This document shows, piece by piece, positions 35,692 through 45,282 of a DNA stretch of 64,000 nucleotides. The notes under the pieces were generated by a model, which was not told where the DNA came from, made no database searches, and worked only from the letters and a program-made list of their open reading frames with translations. Origin of the DNA: Bittarella massiliensis (ex Durand et al. 2017) (GTDB lineage: Bacteria > Bacillota > Clostridia > Oscillospirales > Ruminococcaceae); assembly GCF_017566145.1 (NCBI RefSeq), contig NZ_JABFCL010000004.1, forward strand, positions 108,027 through 172,026. The letters run 5' to 3'. How positions within the stretch are numbered: the stretch's first letter is position 1; the number at the start of each line of letters is the position of its first letter. The position numbers and the translations under genes were made by a program.

Positions 35692-35747
35692 CTTACAGAA
35701 AGGTTACAACTTGGTTACTATTATACCTCTGTACTGTAAGATTTCAA
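35692..35747 (-). promoter_or_regulatory. M23 gene promoter with WalR-like box
   Basis: TTGAAA (35747-35742), 16 bases, TATAAT (35725-35720). Just downstream, at 35708-35692, is TGTAAC-N5-TGTAAG, one base off the WalR consensus TGTWAH-N5-TGTWAH. Confidence 0.65.
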
Positions 35748-35828
35748 CCCCTTTTTCTCAATTTCAAGGATCTTCCACCGGGGTAAAAAAGAGAAAAACG
35801 GCTCTACTATGCGATTTTTTTGCCTTTT

Positions 35829-35855
35829 AAAAAGTTACAAACTCTGTAACTTTTT
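35829..35855 (-). terminator. AT-rich inverted repeat, possible terminator of the RluD-like gene
   Basis: An 11-bp perfect inverted repeat (AAAAAGTTACA/TGTAACTTTTT, 5-base loop) lies 35 bases after the RluD-like stop. It could terminate or bind a regulator, since its core GTTACA-N5-TGTAAC resembles the nearby box. Confidence 0.45.
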
Positions 35856-35889
35856 GCGATTTTCCCCTGTCAAGAGACCCTATTTGCCC

Positions 35890-36810
35890 CTATTCCAGGT
35901 CTTTTTGCCGCCAAAAGGGGAGGCTTTCCTCCCCCACCGGACCGCAGAGGGCGGCCATGTCCGGCGGCAGGGGGGCAAACAGCCGCACCCACCCGCCCCT
36001 TTGCGGGTGAAAAAAGGCCAGGCCCGCGCAGTGCAGGGCCTGCCGGGGGAGGGCGGCACAGTCCCCGCCGTAGAGGGCGTCGCCCACCAGGGGGTGGCCC
36101 AGGTGGGCCATGTGCACCCGGATCTGGTGGGTGCGCCCGGTCTCCAGGGAAAAGGCCAGCAGGCTGCGCCCGCCGGGCAGGGGGCCCAGGGTGCGGTAGT
36201 GGGTCACCGCCCGCTGCCCGGCCGGGTCCACCCGGCGCAGGCCGCTGTCCTCCCCCGCCCGGGCGATGGGGGCGTCCACCGTCCCCGCAGGGGGTTGGAG
36301 GTCGCCGGACACCGCCGCCAGGTAGACCTTTTTCACCCAGGCCGGGCGGGCCACCAGCAGGGAGGCCGCCAACTGGTTTTTGGCCACCAGCACGCAGCCG
36401 GTGGTGTCCTGATCCAGCCGCCCCAGCACCCGAAAGGGGGCCTGCGTCCCCAGCCGGTCGCAGTGGGCGGCAAAGACATTGGCCAGGGTGTCGGCCGGGT
36501 GGGCCCAGGAGGTGTGGCAGGGCATCCCCGCCGGCTTGTCAAAGGCGATGAAGTCCTCGTCCTCCCAGAGGATGGGGACCGGGGTGTCGCAGCGGGCGTA
36601 GGTGTTGGCCTCCTCCCGCAGGGTGACTTCCAGCCTGTCCCCCTCGCAGAGCAGGTCCACGGTGCGGACGTGCGCCCCGTTGCGCAATAGGCCCAGGGGG
36701 TCTTTTTTCAGGCGGGTCAGGGCCCGGCTGGAATACCCCTTTCCCTTTAAAAGGGACTTGACCGTCCGCCCGGCCTCCGCCGGGCCGATGGGGTAGACGA
36801 ATCGGCGCAC
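35890..36810 (-). CDS. RluA/RluD-family pseudouridine synthase
   Basis: A 306-residue enzyme that isomerises uridines in rRNA or tRNA. An N-terminal S4-like RNA-binding part (KSLLKGKGYSSRALTRLKKDPLGLLRNG) is followed by the catalytic core with IAFDKPAGMP, the active-site loop GRLDQDTTG with its aspartate, and ETGRTHQIRVHMAHLGHPLVGD. The GTG at 36810 follows GGGAGGGGAGAG. The target uridines cannot be read from sequence; RluD type (helix 69) is the commonest S4-containing form. It stands alone between the M23 and GH3 genes. Confidence 0.93.
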   Translation of the reverse strand: MRRFVYPIGPAEAGRTVKSLLKGKGYSSRALTRLKKDPLGLLRNGAHVRTVDLLCEGDRLEVTLREEANTYARCDTPVPILWEDEDFIAFDKPAGMPCHTSWAHPADTLANVFAAHCDRLGTQAPFRVLGRLDQDTTGCVLVAKNQLAASLLVARPAWVKKVYLAAVSGDLQPPAGTVDAPIARAGEDSGLRRVDPAGQRAVTHYRTLGPLPGGRSLLAFSLETGRTHQIRVHMAHLGHPLVGDALYGGDCAALPRQALHCAGLAFFHPQRGGWVRLFAPLPPDMAALCGPVGEESLPFWRQKDLE

Positions 36811-36880
36811 CGCTCTCCCCTCCCCTCTCCGCGCGCGGCGCAAAACAAAAATCAGTATAGCGCATCCGGCCGAAAAAAGC

Positions 36881-36914
36881 AAAAAGCCGCCGCCCGGATG
36901 GCCGGGACAGCGGC
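36881..36914 (-). terminator. GH3 glycosidase terminator
   Basis: A GCCGC/GCGGC plus CCCGG/CCGGG stem followed by TTTTTGC on the minus strand, 55 bases after the stop. Confidence 0.75.
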
Positions 36915-36968
36915 TCTGCCGCGCTTTGGCGGGACTGTGGCCGCCGCTTTTGGGCGGCGGGGGAAGCG

Positions 36969-39287
36969 CTATCTCCCGGCGGCCAGGGCGGCGTTGATCT
37001 TGGCCGTCAGCTCTTCGGCCATGGCCGGGGTGAAGCGGTTGCCGGTGGCGCCGTCCAGGTGCTGGGCCATCCCCCAGAAGATGAGCTTGAAGTGCTCGTC
37101 CAGCGCGGGGCCGATCTGTTCGGGCAACAGCAGCCCCTTCTCCACCAGGTAGTCGTAAAAGACCCGGCGGGCGGTGGGGTTTTCCAGCAAATCGGTGTAG
37201 TGGGTGTCGCTGGTCATGACAAAGGGGGCCGCCCGGTCGCTGACAAGCTGCAGCCGCTCCTCCAGGCGGATGTCCCGGGAGTGGGGGCCCACCTGCAGCA
37301 AATATTCGCCGCTGTCGGCCACCCAGCCGCAATCCGGGTCATAGTAGCAGAAGTCCCGGCTGTCCAGCCAGATCTCCACCCGCTTTTTCTCCCCGGGGGC
37401 CAGCTCCACCCGGCAGAAGGCCTTTAGCTCCCGCTCGGGGCGGGGCAGTTTGGAGCAGCGGTCGCGCAGGTAGAGCTGCACCACCTCTGTCCCGGCCACG
37501 GAGCCGGTGTTCTCCACCTGGCAGGAAAAACAGACCCGGCCGGGCAGCGCCAGTTCCCGGCTGGAGAGCCGGGGGTCGCTGTAAGCAAAGTCGGTGTAGG
37601 AGAGGCCGTAGCCAAAGGGGTAGAGGGGCTCCACCCGCTTTTTGTCGTAGTAGCGGTAGCCGGCGTAGATGCCCTCGCAGTAGAAGTGGCTGTCCCCCGC
37701 GCCGGGGAAGTTGAGGTAGGCCGGGGTGTCCTCCAGCCGTTTCGGCAGGGTCACCGGCAGCCGGCCGCTGGGGTTTTGCAGCCCCCAGACGATCTCGGCG
37801 GCGGCGCGGCCGCTGCCCTCGCCGGAAAACCAGAGCTCCAGCACCCCGGCCACCCGGTCGATCCAGGGCATGGCCACCGACTCGCCGTTGTAGAGCAGCA
37901 CCACCGTGTTGGGCTGCACCGCGGCCACCGCCTCGATGAGGGCCTCGGTGGCGGGCTCCAGGTCCATACTCTTGCGGTTAAAGTCGTCGTCCTCGGGGGG
38001 GAGGAAGGCGCCGGCAAAGACCAAGGCCACCTCGGCTTCTGCCGCGGCCTTCGCCGCCTCGGCCAGCAGGGCGGGGTCGGTCCGGTAGTCGGCGGTGTAG
38101 CCCGGGGCGAACTGCAGCTGGCAGCCGGGGGCGGCCAGGGCGGCCAGCTCGTCGAGGGGGATGTCGGGGCAGCGGGCGTTGATGGCGGCGCAGCCGGTGC
38201 CGTTGAACTGGGGCTTTTGGGCCAGGTTGCCCAGCACCGCCACCTTTTTCACCCCCGGCCCCAGGGGGAGGACCCCGTCATTTTTCAGCAGCACGGCGCA
38301 CTGGGCGGCCGCCTTGCGGGCCAGCTGGTGGTGGGCCTGCCAGTCGATCTGGGGGCGCTCCTTCCCCTCCTTGCTGTATTGCAGCACCAGCTTGAGAATC
38401 TGCCGGCAGCTCTCGTCCAGCCGCCCGGCGGGGATGCTGCCGTCCTCCACCCCGGCAATGAGGGCGTCGACACAGCTTTGGCTGGGGGGCATTTGAAAGT
38501 TGAGCCCGGCCTTGAATGCCTCTTTGGAGTGTTTGACCGCCACCCAGTCGCTCATCACCAGGCCGTCAAAGCCCCACTGCTCCCGCAGGATGTGGGTGAG
38601 CAGCTCCTCGTTCTCGCAGGCCTGCACCCCGCCTACCTTGTTGTAGGCCCCCATCACCGCGCAGGGGCGGGCCTTTCGCACCGCCCGCTCGAAACCGGCG
38701 AGGTAGATTTCGTGCAGGGCGCGGGGCTCCACCACCGAGTCGATCCAGGTGCGCTTGTAGTCGGCGTTGTTGCAGGCGAAGTGTTTGATACAGGCGGCCA
38801 CCCCGCCGCTCTGGATCCCCTCCACCATCCCGGCGGCCATCTCCCCCGAGAGGACCGGGTCCTCTGAATAGTACTCAAACCCGCGGCCGGCCAGGGGGTG
38901 GCGGCGCAGGTTCATCCCCGGGCCCAGGAGCATCCCCACCCCCTGGGACTTGCACTCCTCGGCGATGGCGGCGCCCACCTCCCGGGCCAGCTCGGGGTTC
39001 CAGGAACAGGCCAGGGCCGAGCCCGCCGGGTAGCAGGTGCTGGGGATGGTGCGGGCCAGGGCCTCTTCGCTGTCAAAGGAGAAAAACATCACGTTCTCGT
39101 AGAGGTCGTTTTCCTCCTTGTCCTCGCTCCCCCGCTGCAGCCGCAGGCCGCTGGTGCCGTCGGCCATCACCAGGCTGGGCACCCCGTACTGGGGCATGGC
39201 CACCGTCTTCCAGTGGGTGGCGCCGGTGCAGAGGCGGGCCTTCTCAGCCAGGGTCATCTTCTGCAGGATCTCTTCGATTTGGTACAT
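36969..39287 (-). CDS. Glycoside hydrolase family 3 beta-glycosidase
   Basis: A 772-residue cytosolic GH3 enzyme releasing terminal beta-linked sugars (beta-glucosidase or beta-xylosidase type). The N-terminal (alpha/beta) barrel carries the nucleophile D247 in LVMSDWVAV, KHFACNN and GFEYYSEDPVLSG; the second domain has LLKNDGVLPL; a fibronectin-III-like domain (VENTGSVAGTEVVQLYL) follows, and a 70-residue C-terminal tail continues. No signal peptide is present, so it acts on imported oligosaccharides. The ATG follows AAGGAGG. It is divergent from an AraC-type regulator, its probable controller. Confidence 0.94.
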   Translation of the reverse strand: MYQIEEILQKMTLAEKARLCTGATHWKTVAMPQYGVPSLVMADGTSGLRLQRGSEDKEENDLYENVMFFSFDSEEALARTIPSTCYPAGSALACSWNPELAREVGAAIAEECKSQGVGMLLGPGMNLRRHPLAGRGFEYYSEDPVLSGEMAAGMVEGIQSGGVAACIKHFACNNADYKRTWIDSVVEPRALHEIYLAGFERAVRKARPCAVMGAYNKVGGVQACENEELLTHILREQWGFDGLVMSDWVAVKHSKEAFKAGLNFQMPPSQSCVDALIAGVEDGSIPAGRLDESCRQILKLVLQYSKEGKERPQIDWQAHHQLARKAAAQCAVLLKNDGVLPLGPGVKKVAVLGNLAQKPQFNGTGCAAINARCPDIPLDELAALAAPGCQLQFAPGYTADYRTDPALLAEAAKAAAEAEVALVFAGAFLPPEDDDFNRKSMDLEPATEALIEAVAAVQPNTVVLLYNGESVAMPWIDRVAGVLELWFSGEGSGRAAAEIVWGLQNPSGRLPVTLPKRLEDTPAYLNFPGAGDSHFYCEGIYAGYRYYDKKRVEPLYPFGYGLSYTDFAYSDPRLSSRELALPGRVCFSCQVENTGSVAGTEVVQLYLRDRCSKLPRPERELKAFCRVELAPGEKKRVEIWLDSRDFCYYDPDCGWVADSGEYLLQVGPHSRDIRLEERLQLVSDRAAPFVMTSDTHYTDLLENPTARRVFYDYLVEKGLLLPEQIGPALDEHFKLIFWGMAQHLDGATGNRFTPAMAEELTAKINAALAAGR

Positions 39288-39420
39288 TTTTTGCCCTCCT
39301 TTTCCTGCCGCCACGCCCCACGGCGGGCGGATGGCGATCTCTGACTGCATTGTACCGCAATGGGAGGGAGACTTTCCTTCCCATTCCCCCCAAAAAATAA
39401 GCAAAATTTGCGTTTTTCCG

Positions 39421-39449
39421 TTGTGTTTTGCCCTCCTTTCGGCTATCCT
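39421..39449 (+). promoter_or_regulatory. Promoter of the AraC-type regulator
   Basis: TTGTGT (39421-39426), 17 bases, TATCCT (39444-39449); start near 39456, 23 bases before an ATG at 39479. Confidence 0.55.
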
Positions 39450-39512
39450 AAAGGCAGAGAGAAGGGGGCTAAAGGGCCATGACAGAGGCCATTTGGGAGC
39501 AGATGCGGCCCA

Positions 39513-39971
39513 GTGGGCGACTGCCGGGCGGCAGACGTTCCCCCGGGCGAGGGGAGCGTCCGCCAGTGGGAGCGCTGCCGCCAGGCCCTGGACTTTTTGG
39601 CCGGGCACTTTCGGGAGCCGGTGAGCTTGGAGGGGACGGCGGCGGCGCTGGGGCTCTCGGCAGCCCATCTGTCGCGGCTGTTCCGGCGCTGCCTGGGCAC
39701 CGGCTTCAAGGCCCACCTGCAGTCCCTGCGGTTGGACTGGGCACTGGGACAGCTGGGCGGCTGGGAAGGCGGGCTTTTGGACCTGGCCCTGGCGGCGGGC
39801 TTTGCCGACTACCGCGCCTTCTGCGCCGCCTTCCGACGCCGCTTTGGGGTGACCCCCCTGCAGTACCAAAAGGGGCGGCAGATGGGGAACGAGCCCTTTT
39901 CCCGCGCCCCCTGGATCGGCTGGGAGCGGGACGAGGAAGGGAAAGCGCCGAGCCAAACGGCCGATCAATAA
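39513..39971 (+). CDS. AraC-type helix-turn-helix regulator, short or frameshifted
   Basis: The frame codes 152 residues of which about 20-120 are a complete AraC double helix-turn-helix domain (VSLEGTAAALGLSAAHLSRL, then LALAAGFADYRAFCAAFRRRFG with the closing PLQYQ). There is no sensor domain. The only start in this frame is a GTG at 39513 with a poorly spaced site, while a well-placed GAAGGGGG plus ATG at 39479 lies in another frame. Either it is a MarA-like minimal regulator or the gene has a frameshift near 39510. It is divergent from the GH3 glycosidase, a typical regulator-enzyme pair, and 18 bases before a small membrane protein. Confidence 0.7.
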   Translation: MGDCRAADVPPGEGSVRQWERCRQALDFLAGHFREPVSLEGTAAALGLSAAHLSRLFRRCLGTGFKAHLQSLRLDWALGQLGGWEGGLLDLALAAGFADYRAFCAAFRRRFGVTPLQYQKGRQMGNEPFSRAPWIGWERDEEGKAPSQTADQ

Positions 39972-39988
39972 AGCAGGAGGAAAGAACT

Positions 39989-40294
39989 GTGAAGCGATGG
40001 TACGCCCGCTGCGGGCTCTGGTTTCCGACAGCCGGCGCTCTGCTGGTGCTGGCGAGGGAGTGTGTCCTGACCACCTCCCGCTGGCAGAACCTGCTGCCCC
40101 TGGCCAACCTGCCCCTCACCGCCCTGCTGCACTGGCTGGCGCCGGGGGTGATCTCCCCCCTCTCCGACGGGGTGGGCCTCACCCGCTGGCAGGTGCTGGG
40201 AAGGCATCTGCCCTACTACCTGCTCTTCGTCTTGAGCTACCTGGGATACGGGCTGCTGCTGGACTGGTTCCTGCGGCGGAGAAAGCGCCGCTGA
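39989..40294 (+). CDS. Small membrane protein of unknown function
   Basis: A 101-residue protein started by GTG after AGGAGG. Three hydrophobic segments are visible: about 9-25, 37-52 (LLPLANLPLTALLHWLA) and 74-94 (YYLLFVLSYLGYGLLLDWF), followed by a RRRKRR tail, so the C-terminus is probably inside. I do not recognise a family. It follows the AraC-type gene by 18 bases and shares its promoter and the terminator at 40304. Confidence 0.75.
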   Translation: MKRWYARCGLWFPTAGALLVLARECVLTTSRWQNLLPLANLPLTALLHWLAPGVISPLSDGVGLTRWQVLGRHLPYYLLFVLSYLGYGLLLDWFLRRRKRR

Positions 40295-40303
40295 CAGGTG
40301 CAA

Positions 40304-40338
40304 AAAGGGGAACCGCCGGGCGCGGTTCCCCTTCTCTC
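40304..40338 (+). terminator. Terminator after the small membrane protein
   Basis: A 9-bp GGGGAACCG/CGGTTCCCC stem with 7-base loop followed by TTCTCTCT. Confidence 0.75.
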
Positions 40339-40364
40339 TCCCCTCTTTCCCCCTGCGCGAGGGC

Positions 40365-40404
40365 AAAAAGCGAGGCCCCGGCTACACCTCTGCCAGGGCC
40401 TCGC
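40365..40404 (-). terminator. ilvE terminator
   Basis: A GCGAGGCCC/GGGCCTCGC stem followed by TTTTT on the minus strand, 36 bases after the stop. Confidence 0.85.
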
Positions 40405-40440
40405 CTGTGCGCTGGGGCACAGGGGATTTGTTCTCTCTAT

Positions 40441-41514
40441 TTACTTGCAGACTTCCACCGACCAGCCGGCAGGGCCCTCGATCTTGCCCCACTGAATGCC
40501 GGTGAGGGTGTCGTAGAGGCGCTGGGAGACAGGGCCGATCTGGCCGCCGCCGATCTCCATCACCTTGTCGCCCCACTTGAGCTCGCCCACCGGGGAGACC
40601 ACGGCGGCGGTGCCGGTGCCAAAGCACTCCCCCAGCAAGCCCTTGTCGTAGGCCTCGGCCACCTCGTCGATGGCCAGGCGGCGCTCGCTGACTTTCAGCC
40701 CCCAACTGGCCATCAGCTCCAGGGCGGATTTGCGGGTGATGCCGGGGAGGATGCTCCCCTGCAGGGCGGGGGTCACCACCTCGTCGCCGATGACGAAGAA
40801 GATGTTCATGGCGCCCACCTCCTCGATGTAGCGCCGCTCGACCCCGTCGAGCCAGAGGACCTGGGCGTATTTCTGCTCAGACGCCTCCTCCTGCGCCTTG
40901 AGGCTGGCGGCGTAGTTGCCGCCGGTCTTGGCAAAACCCATCCCGCCCCGCACAGCGCGGACATAGGACTTCTCGACGTAGATTTTGACCGGGTCGAGCC
41001 CGGCGGCGTAGTAGGGGCCGGAGGGGGAGAGGACCACCACGTAGTAATAGCTGTTTGAGGCGTGCACCCCCAGCTTGCCCTCGGTGGCGATGATGAAGGG
41101 GCGGATGTAGAGGGAGGCGTCGGGGATGTGGGGCACCCAGTCGCGCTCGATCTCCACCAGCTGCTCCAGGGCCTTCAGGCAGAAGGCCTCGTCCACTTTG
41201 GGGATGCACAGCCGCTCGCAGGAGGTGTTGAGCCGCTTGAAGTTCTCCTCCGGGCGGAAGAGGAGGATGCGGCCGTCGGCGGCGCGATAGGCCTTCATCC
41301 CCTCAAAGACCTCCTGCCCGTAGTGCAGGCACATGGCGGACGGGTCCAGCGGCAGGGGGCCGTAGGGCTTGATGACGGGGTCGTGCCAGCCCTGGCCCTC
41401 GGTGTACTCCATCACAAACATGTAGTCGGTAAAGATCGAGCCGAAGCCCAGCTTGCTCTCGTCTTGGGGTTTGGCCTTGAGGGCGGCGGCCCGCTCAAAT
41501 TTGATCTCGCTCAT
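40441..41514 (-). CDS. ilvE: Branched-chain amino acid aminotransferase
   Basis: A 357-residue fold-type IV PLP aminotransferase of the eukaryote-like BCAT II group, which interconverts Leu, Ile and Val with their 2-keto acids using glutamate. Visible are LHYGQEVFEGMKAYR, the cofactor lysine in GFAKTGGNYAASLKAQ, LDGVERRYIEEVG and ECFGTGTAAVVSPVG. The ATG at 41514 follows AAAGGAGAG. It has its own strong promoter and lies next to gdhA, which supplies the glutamate donor, although the two are not in one operon. Confidence 0.96.
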   Translation of the reverse strand: MSEIKFERAAALKAKPQDESKLGFGSIFTDYMFVMEYTEGQGWHDPVIKPYGPLPLDPSAMCLHYGQEVFEGMKAYRAADGRILLFRPEENFKRLNTSCERLCIPKVDEAFCLKALEQLVEIERDWVPHIPDASLYIRPFIIATEGKLGVHASNSYYYVVVLSPSGPYYAAGLDPVKIYVEKSYVRAVRGGMGFAKTGGNYAASLKAQEEASEQKYAQVLWLDGVERRYIEEVGAMNIFFVIGDEVVTPALQGSILPGITRKSALELMASWGLKVSERRLAIDEVAEAYDKGLLGECFGTGTAAVVSPVGELKWGDKVMEIGGGQIGPVSQRLYDTLTGIQWGKIEGPAGWSVEVCK

Positions 41515-41546
41515 GGTACTCTCTCCTTTTTTCATGGCTTTTTTCC

Positions 41547-41574
41547 ATTGTAACACGCGCAGGGCGGTTGTCAA
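41547..41574 (-). promoter_or_regulatory. ilvE promoter
   Basis: TTGACA (41574-41569), 16 bases, TACAAT (41552-41547) with a TGT extension before the -10. Confidence 0.8.
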
Positions 41575-41600
41575 TCGCGCGCCGGGCGGGAGAGAGGGCC

Positions 41601-43176
<1,576 letters not shown>

Positions 43177-43182
43177 TTTGGC

Positions 43183-43211
43183 TTGCGAAGGGGGCCAACT
43201 CCTGCTATAAT
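43183..43211 (+). promoter_or_regulatory. Promoter of the TM2 protein and rnpB
   Basis: TTGCGA, 17 bases, perfect TATAAT. It is the only good promoter upstream of both the TM2 gene and the RNase P RNA. Confidence 0.8.
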
Positions 43212-43289
43212 AAACACGCTCCAACAGCGAGACAACTGCAAACGACAAAGCTGCGGGCGGCAAGGCCCGCGCGCGAAAGGAACATCGCT

Positions 43290-43784
43290 ATGACCTGTAA
43301 ACAGTGCGGCGCATATCTCCCCGACGACGCCACCTTCTGCCCGGTCTGCGGCTGCGCCAAAGACCCCGGCCAGGGGGCCGGGGGGCAGCAGTCCAGCGGG
43401 TACCAGCAGCAGGGGCAGCCCTATCAGCAGCCCCACCAGCAGCAGGGCCAGGGGGCCTATCAGCAGCAGGGCCAGGGGCACTACTGCAGCACCTGCAACA
43501 ACTTCCTGCCCGCGGGCACTGCCGTCTGCCCCTACTGCGGGGCGCGCCAGTACGTGCCGGGCTACCCCCAGAAGTCCAAGGTGGCGGCGGGGGTGCTGGG
43601 CATCCTCCTGGGCGGCTTTGGCGCCCACAACTTCTACCTGGGCTACACCGGCAAGGCGGTCTTGCAGCTGGTTTTGACCCTGTGCAGCTGTGGCATCGCC
43701 AGCCTCTGGGGCTTTATCGAGGGGATCTTGATCCTCACCGGCTCCATCGGCACCGACGCCAACGGCGTCCCCCTGAGCAACTGA
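43290..43784 (+). CDS. TM2-domain protein with two zinc ribbons
   Basis: A 164-residue protein with an N-terminal zinc ribbon (CKQCG...CPVCG), a Gln/Gly-rich linker, a second zinc ribbon (CSTCN...CPYCG) and a C-terminal TM2 domain with two membrane helices joined by the usual short turn (GGFGAHNFYLGYTGKAVLQL, then SLWGFIEGILILTG). The linker has a QQQGQ-type repeat. Such proteins are widespread and uncharacterised. The ATG follows AAAGGAAC. The stop is 12 bases before the RNase P RNA, with no promoter in between, so the two are probably one transcript. Confidence 0.9.
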   Translation: MTCKQCGAYLPDDATFCPVCGCAKDPGQGAGGQQSSGYQQQGQPYQQPHQQQGQGAYQQQGQGHYCSTCNNFLPAGTAVCPYCGARQYVPGYPQKSKVAAGVLGILLGGFGAHNFYLGYTGKAVLQLVLTLCSCGIASLWGFIEGILILTGSIGTDANGVPLSN

Positions 43785-43796
43785 TCTTTGTTTTCC

Positions 43797-44146
43797 AGCG
43801 AGTAGACCATGTGGCGGCGCGCGAGGCTCGAAAGGGCCCGCGTGAGGAAAGTCCGGGCTCCATCGGGCAAGGGTAACTGCTAACGGCAGCCGAAGGCGAC
43901 TTTAGGGAAAGTGCAACAGAAAGAAACCGCCGGGGGGAGCCCCCCGGTAAGGATGGAAAGGCGAGGTAAGAGCTCACCAGCGCACAGGAGACTGTGCGGC
44001 TCTGTAAACCCTACCCGGAGCAACACCGCACAGAGGGCAGATGGGCGCCCGACCCGTCCTCGACAAGGTGGCTAGAGCTGCGCGGCGACGCGCAGTCGAG
44101 ATAGATCGTCACACATGACAGAACCCGGCTTATGGTTTAGTCGCTT
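43797..44146 (+). ncRNA. rnpB: RNase P RNA
   Basis: The catalytic RNA of RNase P, which matures tRNA 5' ends. The universal core elements are present: GAGGAAAGTCCGGGCTCC near the 5' end (P2-P4 strand), the GGGTAACTGCTAACGGC region, GGTAAGAGCTCACCAGC, and the 3' ACAGAACCCGGCTTAT. P1 is formed by AGCGAGTAGACCA at the start and TGGTTTAGTCGCT at the end, with tolerated mismatches. Size and elements are those of the class A (ancestral) type. It begins 12 bases after a TM2 gene and ends at a strong terminator. RNase P processing could release it from the joint transcript. Confidence 0.96.
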
Positions 44147-44152
44147 GAAAAG

Positions 44153-44189
44153 AGCCCGGCGCACAGCGAGAGCTGCGCGCCGGGCTTTT
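44153..44189 (+). terminator. rnpB terminator
   Basis: An AGCCCGGCGC/GCGCCGGGCT stem followed by TTTTC right after the RNA. Confidence 0.9.
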
Positions 44190-44255
44190 CTTCTGTCCAA
44201 CCGCCGTCAGTCAAACCGGGCAGGTTTTCCCCCGCTGGCGGCACAGCTGGGAGAA

Positions 44256-44285
44256 GGCCGCCCCTCCCGCTGGAAAGAGGCGGCC
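44256..44285 (-). terminator. Weak terminator after dnaI
   Basis: A GGCCGCC/GGCGGCC stem followed by TTCTCCC on the minus strand, 14 bases after the dnaI stop. Confidence 0.45.
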
Positions 44286-44298
44286 CCGTCCACGGCCT

Positions 44299-45279
44299 TT
44301 AAAGGCCGTTTTTCATGGCCAGGCGCACGTCACTGCCCACAAAGCGGACGTCCACATAGGAGCCCGCCAGGCGGGAGGTGATGCGGTCGGTGTAGGCCTG
44401 GGAAATTTCGGCGAAGGTGAGGTTGGTGTTGACGATGGTGGGCCGCCCGGCGGAGAGCCGGGTGTTGACCAGGGTGTAGAGGGTGGAGACGGCAAAGGGG
44501 GTGGAGAACTCGCTGCCCAGGTCGTCGAGGATGAGCAGGTCGCAGCCCAGCAGGGAGGCCAGGGTGTCCCCCTGCCGGTCGGCGCCGAACTTCTCTTTTT
44601 CCAGGATGGCGACGAAGTTGCCGAAGCTGCCGTAGAGGGCGGAGAACCCCCTCTGGATGACCTGGCTGGCAATGGCCAGGGAGAGGTGGGTCTTGCCCAG
44701 CCCGGTGGCCCCCATCATCAGCAGGTTGGGGCTGTGCAGGTCAAAGTGGGCGGCGTAGTCCCTACAGTAGGCCAGCACCTCCCCCATCACCTCAAAGGGG
44801 GTGTCGCCGGGGCGGCCCTCCCTGCTGTAATAGCGCAGATCAAAGCTGTCGAAGGAGCACAGCCGCAGCCCTGACTGGCGGTTGATCCGCTCGGCCTCCA
44901 CCTGGCGCAAAAGGGCGCCGTAGCAGTGGCAGCGGCGGGTGCCCACCGCGCCGGTGTCCTGGCAGTCGGGACAGGTGAAGGGGGGCTTGAGGTAGTCCTC
45001 CGGCCAGCCGTTTTCCCGCAGGAGGCGGGCTTTCTCCTCGGCGAGGGCGGCCCCCCGCTGGCGCAGCCCCTCCAGCAGTTCCCCCCGGTCGGCGCCCGAG
45101 GAGATGACGGCCTTGGCCACCCCGGCCCCGGTGCGGCGCAGCTGCCCGTCCACCTGGGCCAGGCGGGGGCAGCTCTCGTAGCACTGCCGCCGGCGGCGGG
45201 CCTGTTCCTCAAAGGCGGCGCGGCGGCGCTGGGACAGGATCTGGTGGACCCGGTCATAGACGGCTTTTTCGTAGGCCAT
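44299..45279 (-). CDS. DnaI/DnaC-type helicase loader
   Basis: A 326-residue AAA+ ATPase that loads the replicative helicase. The N-terminal half has a helical region and a zinc motif CPDCQDTG...CHC, as in DnaI; the C-terminal half has Walker A GATGLGKTH, Walker B LLILDDLGSE and the sensor NTNLTFAEI, with a final arginine-finger region DRITSRL. It starts 3 bases after the dnaD-like gene ends, a conserved Clostridia pair. There is no partner helicase gene in the window. Confidence 0.94.
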   Translation of the reverse strand: MAYEKAVYDRVHQILSQRRRAAFEEQARRRRQCYESCPRLAQVDGQLRRTGAGVAKAVISSGADRGELLEGLRQRGAALAEEKARLLRENGWPEDYLKPPFTCPDCQDTGAVGTRRCHCYGALLRQVEAERINRQSGLRLCSFDSFDLRYYSREGRPGDTPFEVMGEVLAYCRDYAAHFDLHSPNLLMMGATGLGKTHLSLAIASQVIQRGFSALYGSFGNFVAILEKEKFGADRQGDTLASLLGCDLLILDDLGSEFSTPFAVSTLYTLVNTRLSAGRPTIVNTNLTFAEISQAYTDRITSRLAGSYVDVRFVGSDVRLAMKNGL

Positions 45280-45282
45280 CGG

